NCBI RefSeq assembly: GCF_028561335.1 | Contig: NZ_JAQQTG010000016.1 | Span: 5,704 to 69,703 of the forward strand | Source of the DNA: Aequorivita todarodis | GTDB lineage: Bacteria; Bacteroidota; Bacteroidia; Flavobacteriales; Flavobacteriaceae | Length of the DNA stretch: 64,000 bases | Direction of reading: 5' to 3' | Shown: positions 1-8,338 of the stretch, piece by piece | Position numbering within the stretch: the stretch's first letter is position 1 | Layout of the letters: each line of letters opens with the position of its first letter | The notes under the pieces: model-generated | Seen by the model: only the letters and a program-made list of their open reading frames with translations | Database searches by the model: none | What the model was told of the DNA's origin: nothing | Translations under genes and position numbers: made by a program

Positions 1-1147
1 TTATATCAAATGTATTATCATTATTAAAAAAGCTTTTAATTTGTTCTGCTAAGCCTTCTGAATTTATTTCTTCTACAATGTAACCATTTAATCCATTTAT
101 AATCATTTCCGAAATTCCACCTTTGTCAAATCCGATTGTTGGTACTCCACAAAGCTGACTCTCAACAATAGTATTGGGCTGGTTATCAATCAAGGACGGA
201 ATAACAAAAAGGTCGGCAGATGAATAGGCTTTCCTCATCTCATCAACACTTTCCAATTTACCTAAATAAATCAAATTGTTTTTTTTTATTTCATAACTTG
301 AACTACCTATTACACAAAAAACTATATTTTCATTTCTTAGAATATCTATAGCTTTTATTAGAACATTAAACCCTTTACGATTACTATCAATAAAATCTGC
401 AACAAATAATACAATTCGCCTATCAATTGGAAGTTCAAAATATCTTCTACATTCACTTTTATTCAGTGGAAAGAAATTATCTACATCAATACCATTATTA
501 ATTTTAGATACTGATCTTTTGGCTAAAAAACTACTTTTCAAATTATTAATCATCCAATCATTTAAAGCAACCAAATGTAAATTATGTGTTTTAGATAAGT
601 ATCTTTTTTTTAATTTATAAATATCGCGAAGAACCAAGGTTTCTAGTTTAGTATGGTTTCTTTTAATCGGGTTTCCACTTTTATCGACACCCAAATATTC
701 CTCTATATAATGTTCCCCACCTAAAAAGGGACTCATATCGTGTAAGGTCCAAACTACTGGTTTCTTATTTTTTTGGAAGAATGATTCATAATCGACAAAA
801 TCAGCAATCCAATGAAGATGAATTATATCAGATTGTTTATATATTGAAGTTTCTGTTATATCAATTTTTGTTTCAGGATAACTAAAATATTCTAGCCCTG
901 GATCTCTTTTATAGCTTTTTCTTCTATTTAAATTACTAAATAAATATTTTTTAATTTTAAATTTTACTCTATCAAATAGACCAATTCTTCTTTCAGTATT
1001 ATATTCAAATGAATTTGCAATATTTCTTGTTTTATATTTTAATAATAAATTTGAATCAACACCTTCTTTCAACAAACCTTCATGCAATCGTAAACATGCA
1101 TTTGCTGCCCCACCTTTATCATATGTATTTACTAATAATACTTTCAT
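1..1147 (-). CDS. Glycosyltransferase family 4-like, partial (C-terminus beyond left edge)
   Basis: Reverse-strand reading from an ATG at 1147 stays open to base 1, giving about 382 residues; the end lies outside the window. The N-terminus MKVLLVNTYDKGGAANACLR has the Gly-rich loop of GT-B enzymes. It is followed by a VVWTLHDMSPFLGG segment and, near the window edge, an acceptor/donor-site region with PSLIDNQPNTIVESQLCG (EX7E-type) and GFDKGGISEMI. These are typical of GT4 retaining transferases that move a sugar from an activated nucleotide to a growing polysaccharide in the cytoplasm. The ATG overlaps the TGA of the upstream methyltransferase (ATGA), so the two are probably translationally coupled. 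The DNA is AT-rich, as usual for variable capsule genes. Donor and acceptor sugars cannot be inferred. Confidence 0.88.
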   Translation of the reverse strand, partial: MKVLLVNTYDKGGAANACLRLHEGLLKEGVDSNLLLKYKTRNIANSFEYNTERRIGLFDRVKFKIKKYLFSNLNRRKSYKRDPGLEYFSYPETKIDITETSIYKQSDIIHLHWIADFVDYESFFQKNKKPVVWTLHDMSPFLGGEHYIEEYLGVDKSGNPIKRNHTKLETLVLRDIYKLKKRYLSKTHNLHLVALNDWMINNLKSSFLAKRSVSKINNGIDVDNFFPLNKSECRRYFELPIDRRIVLFVADFIDSNRKGFNVLIKAIDILRNENIVFCVIGSSSYEIKKNNLIYLGKLESVDEMRKAYSSADLFVIPSLIDNQPNTIVESQLCGVPTIGFDKGGISEMIINGLNGYIVEEINSEGLAEQIKSFFNNDNTFDI

Positions 1148-2121
1148 TTTGATAATTTTTGGGCATAAATACAGATGCCCGAAGAGAGACCAACTAATTG
1201 TAGAGATTTTCTAAATACTAAGTTTAAATATGAAATTGTCAATCTAAAACCAGCTTTTAAGTTCAACTTTAAAAATGACTTAATGATTTGTTTAGCGCTG
1301 GTGGATGGTATATTTGGCCAATATATTGGATGACCGAGGCGATAATGAATCTTTACTTTTGAACTTAAGCTTTGAGACGTAAGCAACATTGATAAATTTC
1401 TCATTCTAAAACCAAATAAATGTCTTGGCGGATCGACTGCGAATGGTCTCTTGATTAAGAGCTTTAAGAATGACACATTGTTAAAGCTTTTTTTATATAA
1501 ATCTAAATAAAACTTCCTGACCCCATCTTTAATTAAAAGTTCGATACCTGCGTTATTATCAGTTTCAATGATTAATATGCCATTCGTTTTTAATAGGTTT
1601 GATATACCTTGAATAATTGTGGAAGGGTCCTTAACATGTTCAATGACATGTCTAAAAAAGACAATATCATATTGCTCATCATTTGAGCTGAAAAATTCAG
1701 TTAAATCCTTTTCAATAATATTTTCAAGCTTTAAATGCTTTTTTGCAAATTGAACTGATATAGGGTCTTTTTCAACCAGGATTGAATGTAAATTATTTTC
1801 TGCTGCAGCTTTTCTATAATAGCCCAAACCACCTCCTAAATCTAAAAAAGTTATTTCCGCCGTAGGTTCAACATTTAGCTTTTTTAATACTTTTAAATAA
1901 CCACGCATTGACCGTTGTGCCCATTTCATTTTTTTCTCGTCAAATGATACGGTCAAATCTAAATACATACCATTATAGTACTCATTAAGAACTTCATCAC
2001 TTGGCTGAGGAGAAACAAATGTAATCTGACATTTTGGACATCGATAAATATCCCCAAAATCACCCTTGTTTTTCAGTAATAATCTTGGATTTATTTCCTT
2101 TTGACATACCTTACAAGTCAT
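1144..2121 (-). CDS. Class I SAM-dependent methyltransferase with N-terminal zinc ribbon
   Basis: A 325-residue protein. Cys3/Cys6 and Cys28/Cys31 form two CxxC knuckles, a zinc ribbon often found on methyltransferases of nucleotide-sugar and polysaccharide pathways. Around residues 91-101 the sequence FLDLGGGLGYY is SAM-binding motif I of the Methyltransf_23 type, and YDIVFFRHVIEHVKDP is the motif II/post region. The likely role is methylation of a sugar in the surface polysaccharide, or of its precursor, in the cytoplasm. The start ATG lies inside the 3' end of the upstream radical SAM gene (11-bp overlap) and the stop overlaps the next glycosyltransferase start, so this is a tightly coupled operon member. 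The methyl acceptor is unknown. Confidence 0.88.
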   Translation of the reverse strand: MTCKVCQKEINPRLLLKNKGDFGDIYRCPKCQITFVSPQPSDEVLNEYYNGMYLDLTVSFDEKKMKWAQRSMRGYLKVLKKLNVEPTAEITFLDLGGGLGYYRKAAAENNLHSILVEKDPISVQFAKKHLKLENIIEKDLTEFFSSNDEQYDIVFFRHVIEHVKDPSTIIQGISNLLKTNGILIIETDNNAGIELLIKDGVRKFYLDLYKKSFNNVSFLKLLIKRPFAVDPPRHLFGFRMRNLSMLLTSQSLSSKVKIHYRLGHPIYWPNIPSTSAKQIIKSFLKLNLKAGFRLTISYLNLVFRKSLQLVGLSSGICIYAQKLSK

Positions 2122-4339
2122 GGCTTTCCTTATTTTTTTCTATAACGTCCTGAACTCTCCGAAGATTAGACAAACAGTTATTGTCCGTTAAATAATTTAG
2201 TATTTTTCCCCCAAGTGTATAATCTATAGCGATAAAATCGGTTTCTAAGGTATGTGCAAATAATACCGAATGAAAGCGCATGCAAATATTTAATCTTGAT
2301 TTTTTCATTGATTGGGCAATATTATCTACGGTAGATAATTTTTTATTGAAATAAACCCGCTTATCGTCTTTAAAGTACTTCTGTATAAAATAACGGGAAA
2401 AATCGCGGTCGTCATTACCAATTACAAAATTATGCATGTGATGAAATTCGATTCTCTCGACATTTTTATCGTCTGCTTGTTTTTTTATAAATCGGGCCAA
2501 ACCTTCTTCAAATTTGTGCTTTTCAACTTCAAACTCTTCAGAGCTTCCGTTAAAATATTCAAATGTCCAATCTCGCAAATAACATGTAAGTATGTTTTCC
2601 TGCTCTACGTCTATTTTTTCATTTAGGCCTTCCAAATATCTTTTAGCCGGATCTCCAAAAAATTCTATAGGCTTAGTTATACCATACGATTTGGCTATTT
2701 CAATACTCTTTTTATCCCTGAGCTTTATTTCATCACTGATGGCTAAAATATCCTTAACAGCATTTTCAAATTTCTCAAATTTTAGTGGGCCTATCCCACA
2801 TCCAAAAACAATTGTTTTCTTTCCGTAAAATTTAGCTACCTTAAAACCTAATAATGGAATATATAACTCATTTAAGTCCATCAAAGGTCCGCCTCCCATT
2901 ACTATTATGTCCGAACTTTTAGCGTACGTTATAAGTTCAAAGGTTTTTGTGGACACCACCGTTGCGTTTATAAATAATTCATAGCAAGTTCTTTTGGTAA
3001 CAAATGGAAAAATGCTTCCGATAACAAACTCTACTTTATTATTAAATTCTGATTTATAATAATCTACAATTCCCGCCAAAATTGCCTTATCGCCTACGGT
3101 CTCGGTTCCATACCAGCCTACTATGAAAATTCGAGTCGTTGACTTTATCTTTGGAATTGCTTTCACCCATCTGGCCAGTGCAACTATCTTTTTAGACTTT
3201 TCTATTTTAAGATATTTGGCATAAAATTTTTCATCCTTCTGTAGTACTATTTCCCGTTGCGTGATAGGAGCATGATAATCGTGTATGCAACTACTGCAAT
3301 TTTCCTTAAGAATCCGCTCCTTCTCGGCAAATTTTTCCTTATATATCTTCTGTGAAGATTGCTCCAAAGCATTTCCAATCTCTTTGGATTTTGGTGCACA
3401 ATAACTTAGTTGTCCTTTAGATCCAAGTACTATTCCTTTATTGTGGTATGGGCAACCAATTAATCTATCGCCCCCTTGTAAAATGTTTTGTATGCTCGAA
3501 TAGGTACGTTTATAAGTAGAATTGGTTTCGTATGAACGTTTTAATTTTTCAAAAAATAACAATAGGTTATAGGTTTCATCATTATCAAAATTGCGAATTA
3601 CCTTCCCTCTATCTTGATTATACAACCTATTTATGGTTTCAGCCACCCTAAACCTTCCGTACATATTATTTTGTTTGGCATAAAACAAAAGGTCATCTGC
3701 ATCCCAAATATTAATTTTTGATATAGTACAGCCAAAGGATACAGGTATCTTTAATTCGTTTTTTAAGTAATTAAATACTGAGATTGCAGTATTGAAGTTG
3801 CCTTTGGTTCCTCTCACGTTATCGTGCGCCTTGCCTACTCCATCTATGGATACCATTGCAGAAAATGGCACACTATGACTATCACACACGCGTTTTACGT
3901 CTAAAATTCTTTTTTTTACATCTTCTTCAATGATTGCATTTGTAATGATGCTTAAGCCCTTGATATTTGGAACTGCTTCAATGATTTTTTGATAAACATC
4001 TGGCAAATCTTCCCTTAAGGTAGGCTCTCCGCCCGTAACTCCAACATGTAGTAATTCAGAATATAGGTCATCAGAAAGAATTGTTTTTAATTGCTCTGGG
4101 CTAATTTCTAGTTCTTCATCACGCTTCCAAATATTGCACATTGTACACTTGGAATTACAACTGTCAATTATATTCAGGTTTAAAACAGTCGGCTTTGAGG
4201 AACTATTTAAAATAGGTGCAAGGAACGTGGGTTCCTTTCCTAAATACAATTTTCTCAAAAATAAAAATTCACGTTTGTACTTTGAAAGTTTTTTCCTTCC
4301 TTTTTCTTTTAATTTATATAGTTTATATTTTAATCCCAT
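2111..4339 (-). CDS. Radical SAM enzyme fused to polysaccharide pyruvyltransferase domain
   Basis: A 742-residue two-domain protein. Residues ~50-360 form a radical SAM domain: Cys61, Cys65 and Cys68 make the CxxxCxxC [4Fe-4S] site, GGEP lies at 103-106, and further cysteines at 296, 314, 348 and 351 suggest a SPASM-like auxiliary cluster. Residues ~400-742 resemble the CsaB/PS_pyruv_trans family, with a nucleotide-binding start (FIVGWYGTETVGDKAI), MGGGPLMD near 481, GCGIGPL, and a C-terminal RFHSVLFAHTLETDF segment. The second half would add a pyruvyl ketal to a sugar; the first half would perform an unknown radical step, perhaps on the same glycan precursor. The gene sits between a sulfotransferase (TAATG, 1-bp overlap) and a methyltransferase. 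It is a single uninterrupted frame, so the fusion is real in this assembly. Confidence 0.85.
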   Translation of the reverse strand: MGLKYKLYKLKEKGRKKLSKYKREFLFLRKLYLGKEPTFLAPILNSSSKPTVLNLNIIDSCNSKCTMCNIWKRDEELEISPEQLKTILSDDLYSELLHVGVTGGEPTLREDLPDVYQKIIEAVPNIKGLSIITNAIIEEDVKKRILDVKRVCDSHSVPFSAMVSIDGVGKAHDNVRGTKGNFNTAISVFNYLKNELKIPVSFGCTISKINIWDADDLLFYAKQNNMYGRFRVAETINRLYNQDRGKVIRNFDNDETYNLLLFFEKLKRSYETNSTYKRTYSSIQNILQGGDRLIGCPYHNKGIVLGSKGQLSYCAPKSKEIGNALEQSSQKIYKEKFAEKERILKENCSSCIHDYHAPITQREIVLQKDEKFYAKYLKIEKSKKIVALARWVKAIPKIKSTTRIFIVGWYGTETVGDKAILAGIVDYYKSEFNNKVEFVIGSIFPFVTKRTCYELFINATVVSTKTFELITYAKSSDIIVMGGGPLMDLNELYIPLLGFKVAKFYGKKTIVFGCGIGPLKFEKFENAVKDILAISDEIKLRDKKSIEIAKSYGITKPIEFFGDPAKRYLEGLNEKIDVEQENILTCYLRDWTFEYFNGSSEEFEVEKHKFEEGLARFIKKQADDKNVERIEFHHMHNFVIGNDDRDFSRYFIQKYFKDDKRVYFNKKLSTVDNIAQSMKKSRLNICMRFHSVLFAHTLETDFIAIDYTLGGKILNYLTDNNCLSNLRRVQDVIEKNKESHDL

Positions 4340-5193
4340 TAAAGACTAATCAATTGAATTTTAAATTCATTTTTTTTTCGATCATATTGCTTTCCCAAAT
4401 GATTTGTTTTATATTCAAAATATTCAATAAGCTCTTCGGTAAATTCATCTTTCCATTGATCTGTAGAGCCTGATCTATAATGTGATTTCTTATCTGTTTC
4501 CCCTTTTTCTCTCCCTTTAGAATAGTTCCTAAAAGAGTGCTTATTAATTACATCGATGTATAAATTATTGTCTTTATTTAAGCCTATAAATGAAATGAGA
4601 TGCATACAGAAATTTTCATATTGCTCTACAAAATCTTCATATAAATATACTTTGTACCAAGTTTGGTTCATATCTATATTCATCCATCCTCTAACTCCTT
4701 CAAATAAACCAAACTCGCTCATTTGATCAATTGAATATTTAATTCCATCTTCAAAAGAAGCATCATTTAAAACAGCTCTAACCCTATCAATATCTTCAGT
4801 GGGTGTATGACTATATTTTGAAGAATAATACCAACTAATAACCAAATCACGAGGGTCACGAAGGATAAAAAAAACTTTTGCTTGATTTGGTTTTAAATAA
4901 TTTAAAATAGCTGGTCCCACGTAGAAACTGGCATAAAGAGAATTTTTCTTTAATTTATCAAAACCGAATTTATCATTTTGGACTGTATACAGCTCTCTTT
5001 GTAATGCATAACTTGGTCTTTTATAATCAGAATCTCTAAATATTACAGATTTTCTATAGTCAACAAAAGTACAATTGGCATAATTTTTATTGCTTATTTC
5101 TAAAATATCATTTAAAAAAGGTATAAACCATTGACTTCCCGTTTTTTGAGTGCAACAATGAATAATAATTTTATTTTTTCTGAATATTTGCAT
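4339..5193 (-). CDS. Sulfotransferase domain protein (PAPS-dependent)
   Basis: A 284-residue cytosolic protein. CTQKTGSQW at residues 14-22 fits the 5'-phosphosulfate-binding loop, and LRDPRDLVISWYYSS around 111-125 is the 3'-phosphate-binding motif of Sulfotransfer_1 enzymes. It would transfer sulfate from PAPS to a hydroxyl of a carbohydrate precursor, so the exported polysaccharide is probably sulfated, a frequent feature in marine bacteria. Its stop codon shares one base with the start of the next gene, and it follows the wzt-like gene by 35 bp. The DNA is strongly AT-rich, like its downstream neighbours. No PAPS synthesis genes are visible in the window. A lipid or amine acceptor cannot be excluded. 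Confidence 0.85.
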   Translation of the reverse strand: MQIFRKNKIIIHCCTQKTGSQWFIPFLNDILEISNKNYANCTFVDYRKSVIFRDSDYKRPSYALQRELYTVQNDKFGFDKLKKNSLYASFYVGPAILNYLKPNQAKVFFILRDPRDLVISWYYSSKYSHTPTEDIDRVRAVLNDASFEDGIKYSIDQMSEFGLFEGVRGWMNIDMNQTWYKVYLYEDFVEQYENFCMHLISFIGLNKDNNLYIDVINKHSFRNYSKGREKGETDKKSHYRSGSTDQWKDEFTEELIEYFEYKTNHLGKQYDRKKNEFKIQLISL

Positions 5194-5228
5194 TTATATC
5201 TTATTAAACAATAATTATTTTTAAATAA

Positions 5229-6428
5229 TCACAATACCCACTTTGAGTTTAATTGTACCGGAACCGTACCTACTAATGCACCTCCAATACTTTCAAAATA
5301 AGTTAAACTTCTATAGTTACTTAATGTCTTACCAAATTTGTACTTTTTAGAGTTTATATTTTCGGTAAATACTATATTCACTGCATATCTGCCTGGAGTA
5401 AAAACATTATCAAATCTAACTTCTGTTGAATAGCTGTTTTTATTCATCTTTGTATTTTCGTTTAAAGAGTTGAGGGACGCTACTCCATTTAAATTTGCAT
5501 CCATAATAACAACACTAATAAAATAGTCTTTATAATCGGAGTTATTGACGAAATCTAGTTTTAAACAGATTGTTTCAGATACAGAAAAAGTAGCCTTTTC
5601 TGAGCCTTCTTTATCCAATAATGCAAAAGATTTAATTATAATATCCCTACCAATTACTGTAGTCTCCTCAATGGTATAATCTTTATGATATAAGCTTAAA
5701 CCATAAGCAATATCATTTCCTTCATAATTAACAACCCCTTTTTTCATATGCATTACATGAGTACCTATTCTAGCTATCTGCGGCATAGAATGGCTTACAA
5801 ATATAACAGCGCAACTATTCAATAATTCGGAAATTCTGTTAAAGCATTTTACACGAAATCCAATATCCCCCACCGCAAGCACCTCATCAACAATCAACAC
5901 ATCCGGCTCCATTTGTGCCGCCACAGCAAAACCTAAGCGCACCTTCATCCCACTACTGTAGTTTTGTACGGGCATATCTATAAACTCCCGTATTTCGGCA
6001 AAGTCTATAATTTCTTCTACTTTACTGTCTATTTCTTTTCGGGTAAAACCGAGGATGGCGCCGTTGTTATAAATGTTTTCGCGGCCACTCAGAATGGGGT
6101 TAAAACCCGCGCCCAGCTCTATCAAGGCGCCTACCCTGCCCTTGATGGTTACTTTGCCCGCATCGGGGTTAATAAGGCCGTTCAATATTTTTAAAAGTGT
6201 AGATTTCCCGGCACCATTGTGGCCTATCAGCCCCAGACACTCACCACGTTTCAACTCAAAGCTAATATCCTTTACGGCCCAAAACTCCTTGGGGCGCAGT
6301 TCCCGCTCGTTGCGGTTGCCGCTCAGGCCAGAAGCCAAATCCTTCACCCCATACCACAGGCTGGTCTTAAGGTCTTTACAGAACTTTTTGGAGAGGTTTT
6401 CTACTTTTATTAGGGTTTCTGGTTGCAC
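5229..6428 (-). CDS. Polysaccharide ABC exporter, ATP-binding subunit (Wzt-like) with C-terminal specificity domain
   Basis: A 399-residue protein starting at a GTG. Walker A GHNGAGKST is at residues 69-77, the signature YSSGMKVRLG near 157-166 and Walker B VLIVDE at 177-182. Residues ~250-399 form a beta-rich extension matching the Wzt_C substrate-binding type, which recognises the finished glycan before export. With the permease at 6688 it would form the inner-membrane exporter of a lipid-linked polysaccharide. Base composition changes abruptly around 5870, just after the Walker B/D-loop codons: the 5' two fifths are GC-richer and the 3' part is AT-rich like the transferase genes downstream. 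This suggests a recombination junction inside the gene. The role is certain at family level; the substrate is unknown. Confidence 0.9.
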   Translation of the reverse strand: MQPETLIKVENLSKKFCKDLKTSLWYGVKDLASGLSGNRNERELRPKEFWAVKDISFELKRGECLGLIGHNGAGKSTLLKILNGLINPDAGKVTIKGRVGALIELGAGFNPILSGRENIYNNGAILGFTRKEIDSKVEEIIDFAEIREFIDMPVQNYSSGMKVRLGFAVAAQMEPDVLIVDEVLAVGDIGFRVKCFNRISELLNSCAVIFVSHSMPQIARIGTHVMHMKKGVVNYEGNDIAYGLSLYHKDYTIEETTVIGRDIIIKSFALLDKEGSEKATFSVSETICLKLDFVNNSDYKDYFISVVIMDANLNGVASLNSLNENTKMNKNSYSTEVRFDNVFTPGRYAVNIVFTENINSKKYKFGKTLSNYRSLTYFESIGGALVGTVPVQLNSKWVL

Positions 6429-6445
6429 GGTTGTTTTTTTGGTTT

Positions 6446-6685
6446 CTTGTTTCAGGTTTCAGGTTTCAGGTTTCAGGTTAAGGGTTAAGAGTTAAGGGTT
6501 AAGGGTTAAGGGTTAAACGTAATTCATCCTCATACCTCATACCTCATACCTCATACCTCATACCTCATTCCTCATTCCTCATACCTAATTGCTAAATGTT
6601 CAATTTTCAATTTTCAATGCTCAATTTTCAATTTTCAACTGTAATCCGCACCCAGCACCCCGCACCCAGCACCCAGCACCCAGCA
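6446..6685. repeat. Mosaic of five different 7-bp tandem repeats
   Basis: The 259 bp between the two exporter genes consist almost wholly of short tandem repeats with a 7-bp period but different sequences. These are TTTCAGG (about 6449-6478), AGGGTTA (6475-6516), CCTCATA (6527-6594), CAATTTT (6599-6638) and CACCCAG (6648-6685). No gene is visible. Because the exporter ATPase must be translated from an mRNA that crosses this block, repeat number could affect spacing or folding of the transcript; that part is inference. Confidence 0.9.
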
Positions 6686-6687
6686 AC

Positions 6688-7533
6688 TCACGCACTCATC
6701 CGCTCCACCAAAATAGGAATCGAGATTCTATAGAACAACAAAGCAATAAAAAACAGGGGGATGCAGCAAGCGATTACTATTAAAAAATAGGTGAGATGCG
6801 CCGGGGGCATGCCTACGGCCAGATCGCGGGCGGTCAATATGATTGGGGTGAAAGGGTTCAGTTCCATTACGGTTTTCATGATTCCGCTTTTGGGGATTCC
6901 ATAGACCACAGGGGTTACATACATTAAAAACCCCAGGCCAAAACCTATCAATCGTCCAATATCCTTATAAAGCATTCCTAATGGCGTGATTAATAATCCT
7001 AGTGTTGTTCCAAAAAGTACACCTCCCAAAATAGCGAATGGAAATAGCAATAGGCTCCAATGGAAGCCCACTCCAAAAACGAAAATAAACACCAACAAGA
7101 GCAATACTTTTATGGAGCTGTTGAACAACAGTTTATAAATCCCTGATACTATCAAAGCCTCTTTGGGAAAGTTTATTTTAGACATAATGCCCTTGGCGCT
7201 ATTGGTACTGCCCATAGGCGAATTGATGGATTCGGTAATGATGGACCACAACAGGGTGCCCGAAAAAGCATATACGGGATAGGGTATTCCGGTATCGGTA
7301 ACGCGAACGGTGCCTGAATTATTTAGAAAAATCCAAACAAAGGCAGTGGCAAGCGGCGTTACAAAGGCCCAAATAATGCCCAGATAGCTTTGGCGGTACT
7401 GCGCCTGTATGTCGCGCTTTGCCAATTGGAACGACAAAAACCGCGACCGGCCTATGTCGGCCAAGCTCTCTTTCAGCAACTTGCCTATACGAAGGTTGTT
7501 TTCTTTTTGATAGACTTTGGTTTCCAGTTCCAT
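6688..7533 (-). CDS. Polysaccharide ABC exporter permease (Wzm-like, ABC2_membrane)
   Basis: A 281-residue integral membrane protein. The cytosolic N-terminus carries the amphipathic stretch LAKRDIQAQYRQSYLGIIWA, which is characteristic of O-antigen/capsule exporter permeases, followed by about six hydrophobic segments (for example FVTPLATAFVWIFL, VLLLLVFIFVFGVGF, LLLFPFAILGGVLFG and FLIVIACCIPLFFIALLFY). It would pair with the ATPase encoded downstream to flip or export an undecaprenyl- or lipid-linked polysaccharide. The two genes are separated by 259 bp of tandem repeats, an unusual spacing for exporter subunits. Upstream lies 805 bp of repeat-rich non-coding DNA, so transcription may begin there, but no convincing promoter was found. 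Confidence 0.92.
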   Translation of the reverse strand: MELETKVYQKENNLRIGKLLKESLADIGRSRFLSFQLAKRDIQAQYRQSYLGIIWAFVTPLATAFVWIFLNNSGTVRVTDTGIPYPVYAFSGTLLWSIITESINSPMGSTNSAKGIMSKINFPKEALIVSGIYKLLFNSSIKVLLLLVFIFVFGVGFHWSLLLFPFAILGGVLFGTTLGLLITPLGMLYKDIGRLIGFGLGFLMYVTPVVYGIPKSGIMKTVMELNPFTPIILTARDLAVGMPPAHLTYFLIVIACCIPLFFIALLFYRISIPILVERMSA

Positions 7534-7604
7534 TGGGTTTGGGGAGAAGCGATTTTTTCTTGGGGGCTAAGATAAGGAATTTGGCTCAGTGTTGTTGGGA
7601 GAAT

Positions 7605-8265
7605 TTTCGCCACGAATGCACGAATGTTTTTTGTAGTCAGTTCTCGGTTGTCTGTTGTCTGTTGTCTGTTGTCGGTTTGAGCTTGCCTGATTAAGGTTGT
7701 CTGTTCTCGGTTATCGGTTGTCGGTGGTGGATTCAGGATTTGGGATTTGGGATTTGGGATTTGGGATTTTTGGTTTCTTGTTTCTTGTTTCTTGTTTCAG
7801 GTTTTAACTGTCAGGTTGAGTGGATTTGGGGGAGCGGTAACTAGCTCAAGTTTGTATCGAGACCTTATTTGGGTTGTTTGTTCTCGGTTGTCTGTTGTGG
7901 ATTTGGGATTTGGAATCTCGTACCTCGTCGTTTGTAGCTCGTACTTCCAGTGCCAGATTGGGTGGACTTGGGATTTTGCATCACCCCTTCCGGCCTCCGA
8001 ACAGATGGGGTGCAGTTTATCATTATATCCCGTCGGCCACCTTCCCCTTTTTATAAAACAGCTCTTTGATGGAAATGTTTATTAGGGGAAGGAGCTTTTA
8101 GGATGCTTACAAGGTTAGCTAGTGGATTTGAGGGAGTGACGGCGAGTTTAAATTTGTATCGAGACTGAATTGGGGCTGCGTCGTTGGAAGCCGTTCTCGA
8201 TACATTCGCCTCGTGCCTCGGCGAACACTCGAACTGACAAAACCGACAAAGGAGCAAATTGGAGG
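7605..8265. repeat. Non-coding interval packed with several intergenic repeat families
   Basis: No credible gene lies in 7534-8338. From left to right there are: a GCCACGAAT-type arm (7607-7624) related to the inverted repeat at 23950; heptamers TCTGTTG (7643-7680), GGATTTG (7733-7770) and TTTCTTG (7770-7800); a first TTTGTATCGAGAC (7851-7863) preceded by GTGGATTTG; a palindromic element (7981-8097); and a second GTGGATTTG...TTTGTATCGAGAC (8122-8165). The second TGTATCGAGA pairs with TCTCGATACA at about 8195-8204. The interval separates the exporter from the secreted-protein trio. Confidence 0.8.
7981..8097. repeat. Palindromic intergenic element, copy 1 (CCCCTTCCGGCC family)
   Basis: It contains three conserved arms: CCCCTTCCGGCC, then GGCCACCTTCCCC, then AGGGGAAGGAGC. 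The last two are inverted complements able to form a long hairpin. A second copy with the same arm order lies at 10747-10870 on the other side of the secreted-protein trio. Confidence 0.75.
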
Positions 8266-8270
8266 TAATA

Positions 8271-8312
8271 AAAAACCCTGCAAAGCTTTTTTGGCTTGCA
8301 GGTATTTTTTGG
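8271..8312 (-). terminator. Rho-independent terminator of the secreted-protein operon
   Basis: CCTGCAA (8277-8283) pairs with TTGCAGG (8296-8302). Read on the minus strand, the stem is followed by a T-run, and it lies just after the stop of the last gene of the 10228-8339 operon. Confidence 0.8.
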
Positions 8313-8338
8313 AAAGGTAATTAAATATGCTTCTATGT

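Noticed and set aside
6475-6516. Telomere-like GGGTTA repeat
   Set aside because: It is one of five different heptamer blocks in the same gap and is internal to an operon, so a chromosome-end function is not supported.
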